From contig NZ_CP034783.1 of the NCBI RefSeq assembly GCF_006094435.1, forward strand, positions 208,501 to 272,500: DNA of 64,000 nt, in the 5' to 3' direction. This DNA comes from Pseudomonas sp. MPC6 (GTDB taxonomy: Bacteria; Pseudomonadota; Gammaproteobacteria; Pseudomonadales; Pseudomonadaceae). Of the stretch, positions 63,899 through 64,000 are shown piece by piece. A program made the position numbers and the translations under genes. The notes under the pieces were generated by a model that was not told where the DNA came from, did no database searches, and saw only the letters and a list, made by a program, of their open reading frames with translations. Each line of letters starts with the position of its first letter. Position 1 is the stretch's first letter.

Positions 63899-64000
63899 TC
63901 GCCCCACTTCCGGCGCAGTCGAAACGGAAAACTCCTTGGTAAACAAAGAGTTACGCAGTTTTCGACAGTGAGTTGCTTCAGTTCATCGAAGCCCAGAAGG

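Overview
The window reads as a chromosomal segment of a fluorescent-type Pseudomonas (P. fluorescens group). I judge this from gene content and order matching Pseudomonas blocks I know (dsbA-cc4-engB-polA-thrB-znu-metNIQ; the cox operon with ctaA/ctaB/SCO; trpI-trpBA; pntAB; gcdR-gcdHG), from high G+C codon use, and from many REP-type palindromes of the GTAGGAGC/GCTTGC kind. No database search was run; all assignments come from reading the sequence and from family knowledge.

Layout. 1-16.4 kb: periplasmic thiol oxidase DsbA, cytochromes c, the GTPase EngB, the likely AlgU-dependent sRNA ErsA, DNA polymerase I, homoserine kinase, the zinc-uptake system znuA / zur-znuCB with a Zur-like operator, a lipoprotein, catalase KatE and the methionine importer metNIQ. 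16.4-26.1 kb: the aa3-type cytochrome c oxidase locus with its assembly factors and heme A pathway. 26.2-28.6 kb: a beta-carbonic anhydrase followed by a SulP transporter. 28.8-35.2 kb: a radical SAM gene split by a mobile element (below). 35.2-39.1 kb: a three-subunit gluconate-2-dehydrogenase-like membrane dehydrogenase. 39.3-48.3 kb: PrlC peptidase, gamma-carbonic anhydrase-like protein, HAD phosphatase, an aminopeptidase, lipoproteins, OsmC, a luciferase-like monooxygenase, dodecin and small stress-type proteins. 48.3-51.4 kb: trpI and trpBA. 51.4-56.8 kb: a DUF4105 protein with three DUF2388 paralogues, a DUF1127 protein and a CoA-transferase. 57-63.8 kb: the proton-translocating transhydrogenase and the glutaryl-CoA degradation pair with its regulator. 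The last 130 bases hold a strong promoter and a leader that looks like the start of an rRNA operon.

The main discovery is a compact element of about 5.28 kb (29649-34928). It carries a large serine recombinase, two adjacent unknown genes, a small resolvase-type recombinase and a Rap1a/Tai-type periplasmic immunity-like protein. It sits precisely inside the cysteine motif (C-x3-C-x2-C) codons of a spore-photoproduct-lyase-like radical SAM gene of the PA0069 type. The two halves rejoin in frame to a 352-residue protein if the element is removed at a shared 2-bp TG core. The split gene keeps a near-ideal LexA box, so the element interrupts what looks like an SOS-controlled gene; reversible excision restoring the gene is a testable hypothesis.

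Other points worth noting: PolA has Val in place of the first catalytic Asp of its 3'-5' exonuclease motif; osmC and the ErsA candidate share the same AlgU-like promoter layout; and two REP pairs are extended into unusually long palindromes.
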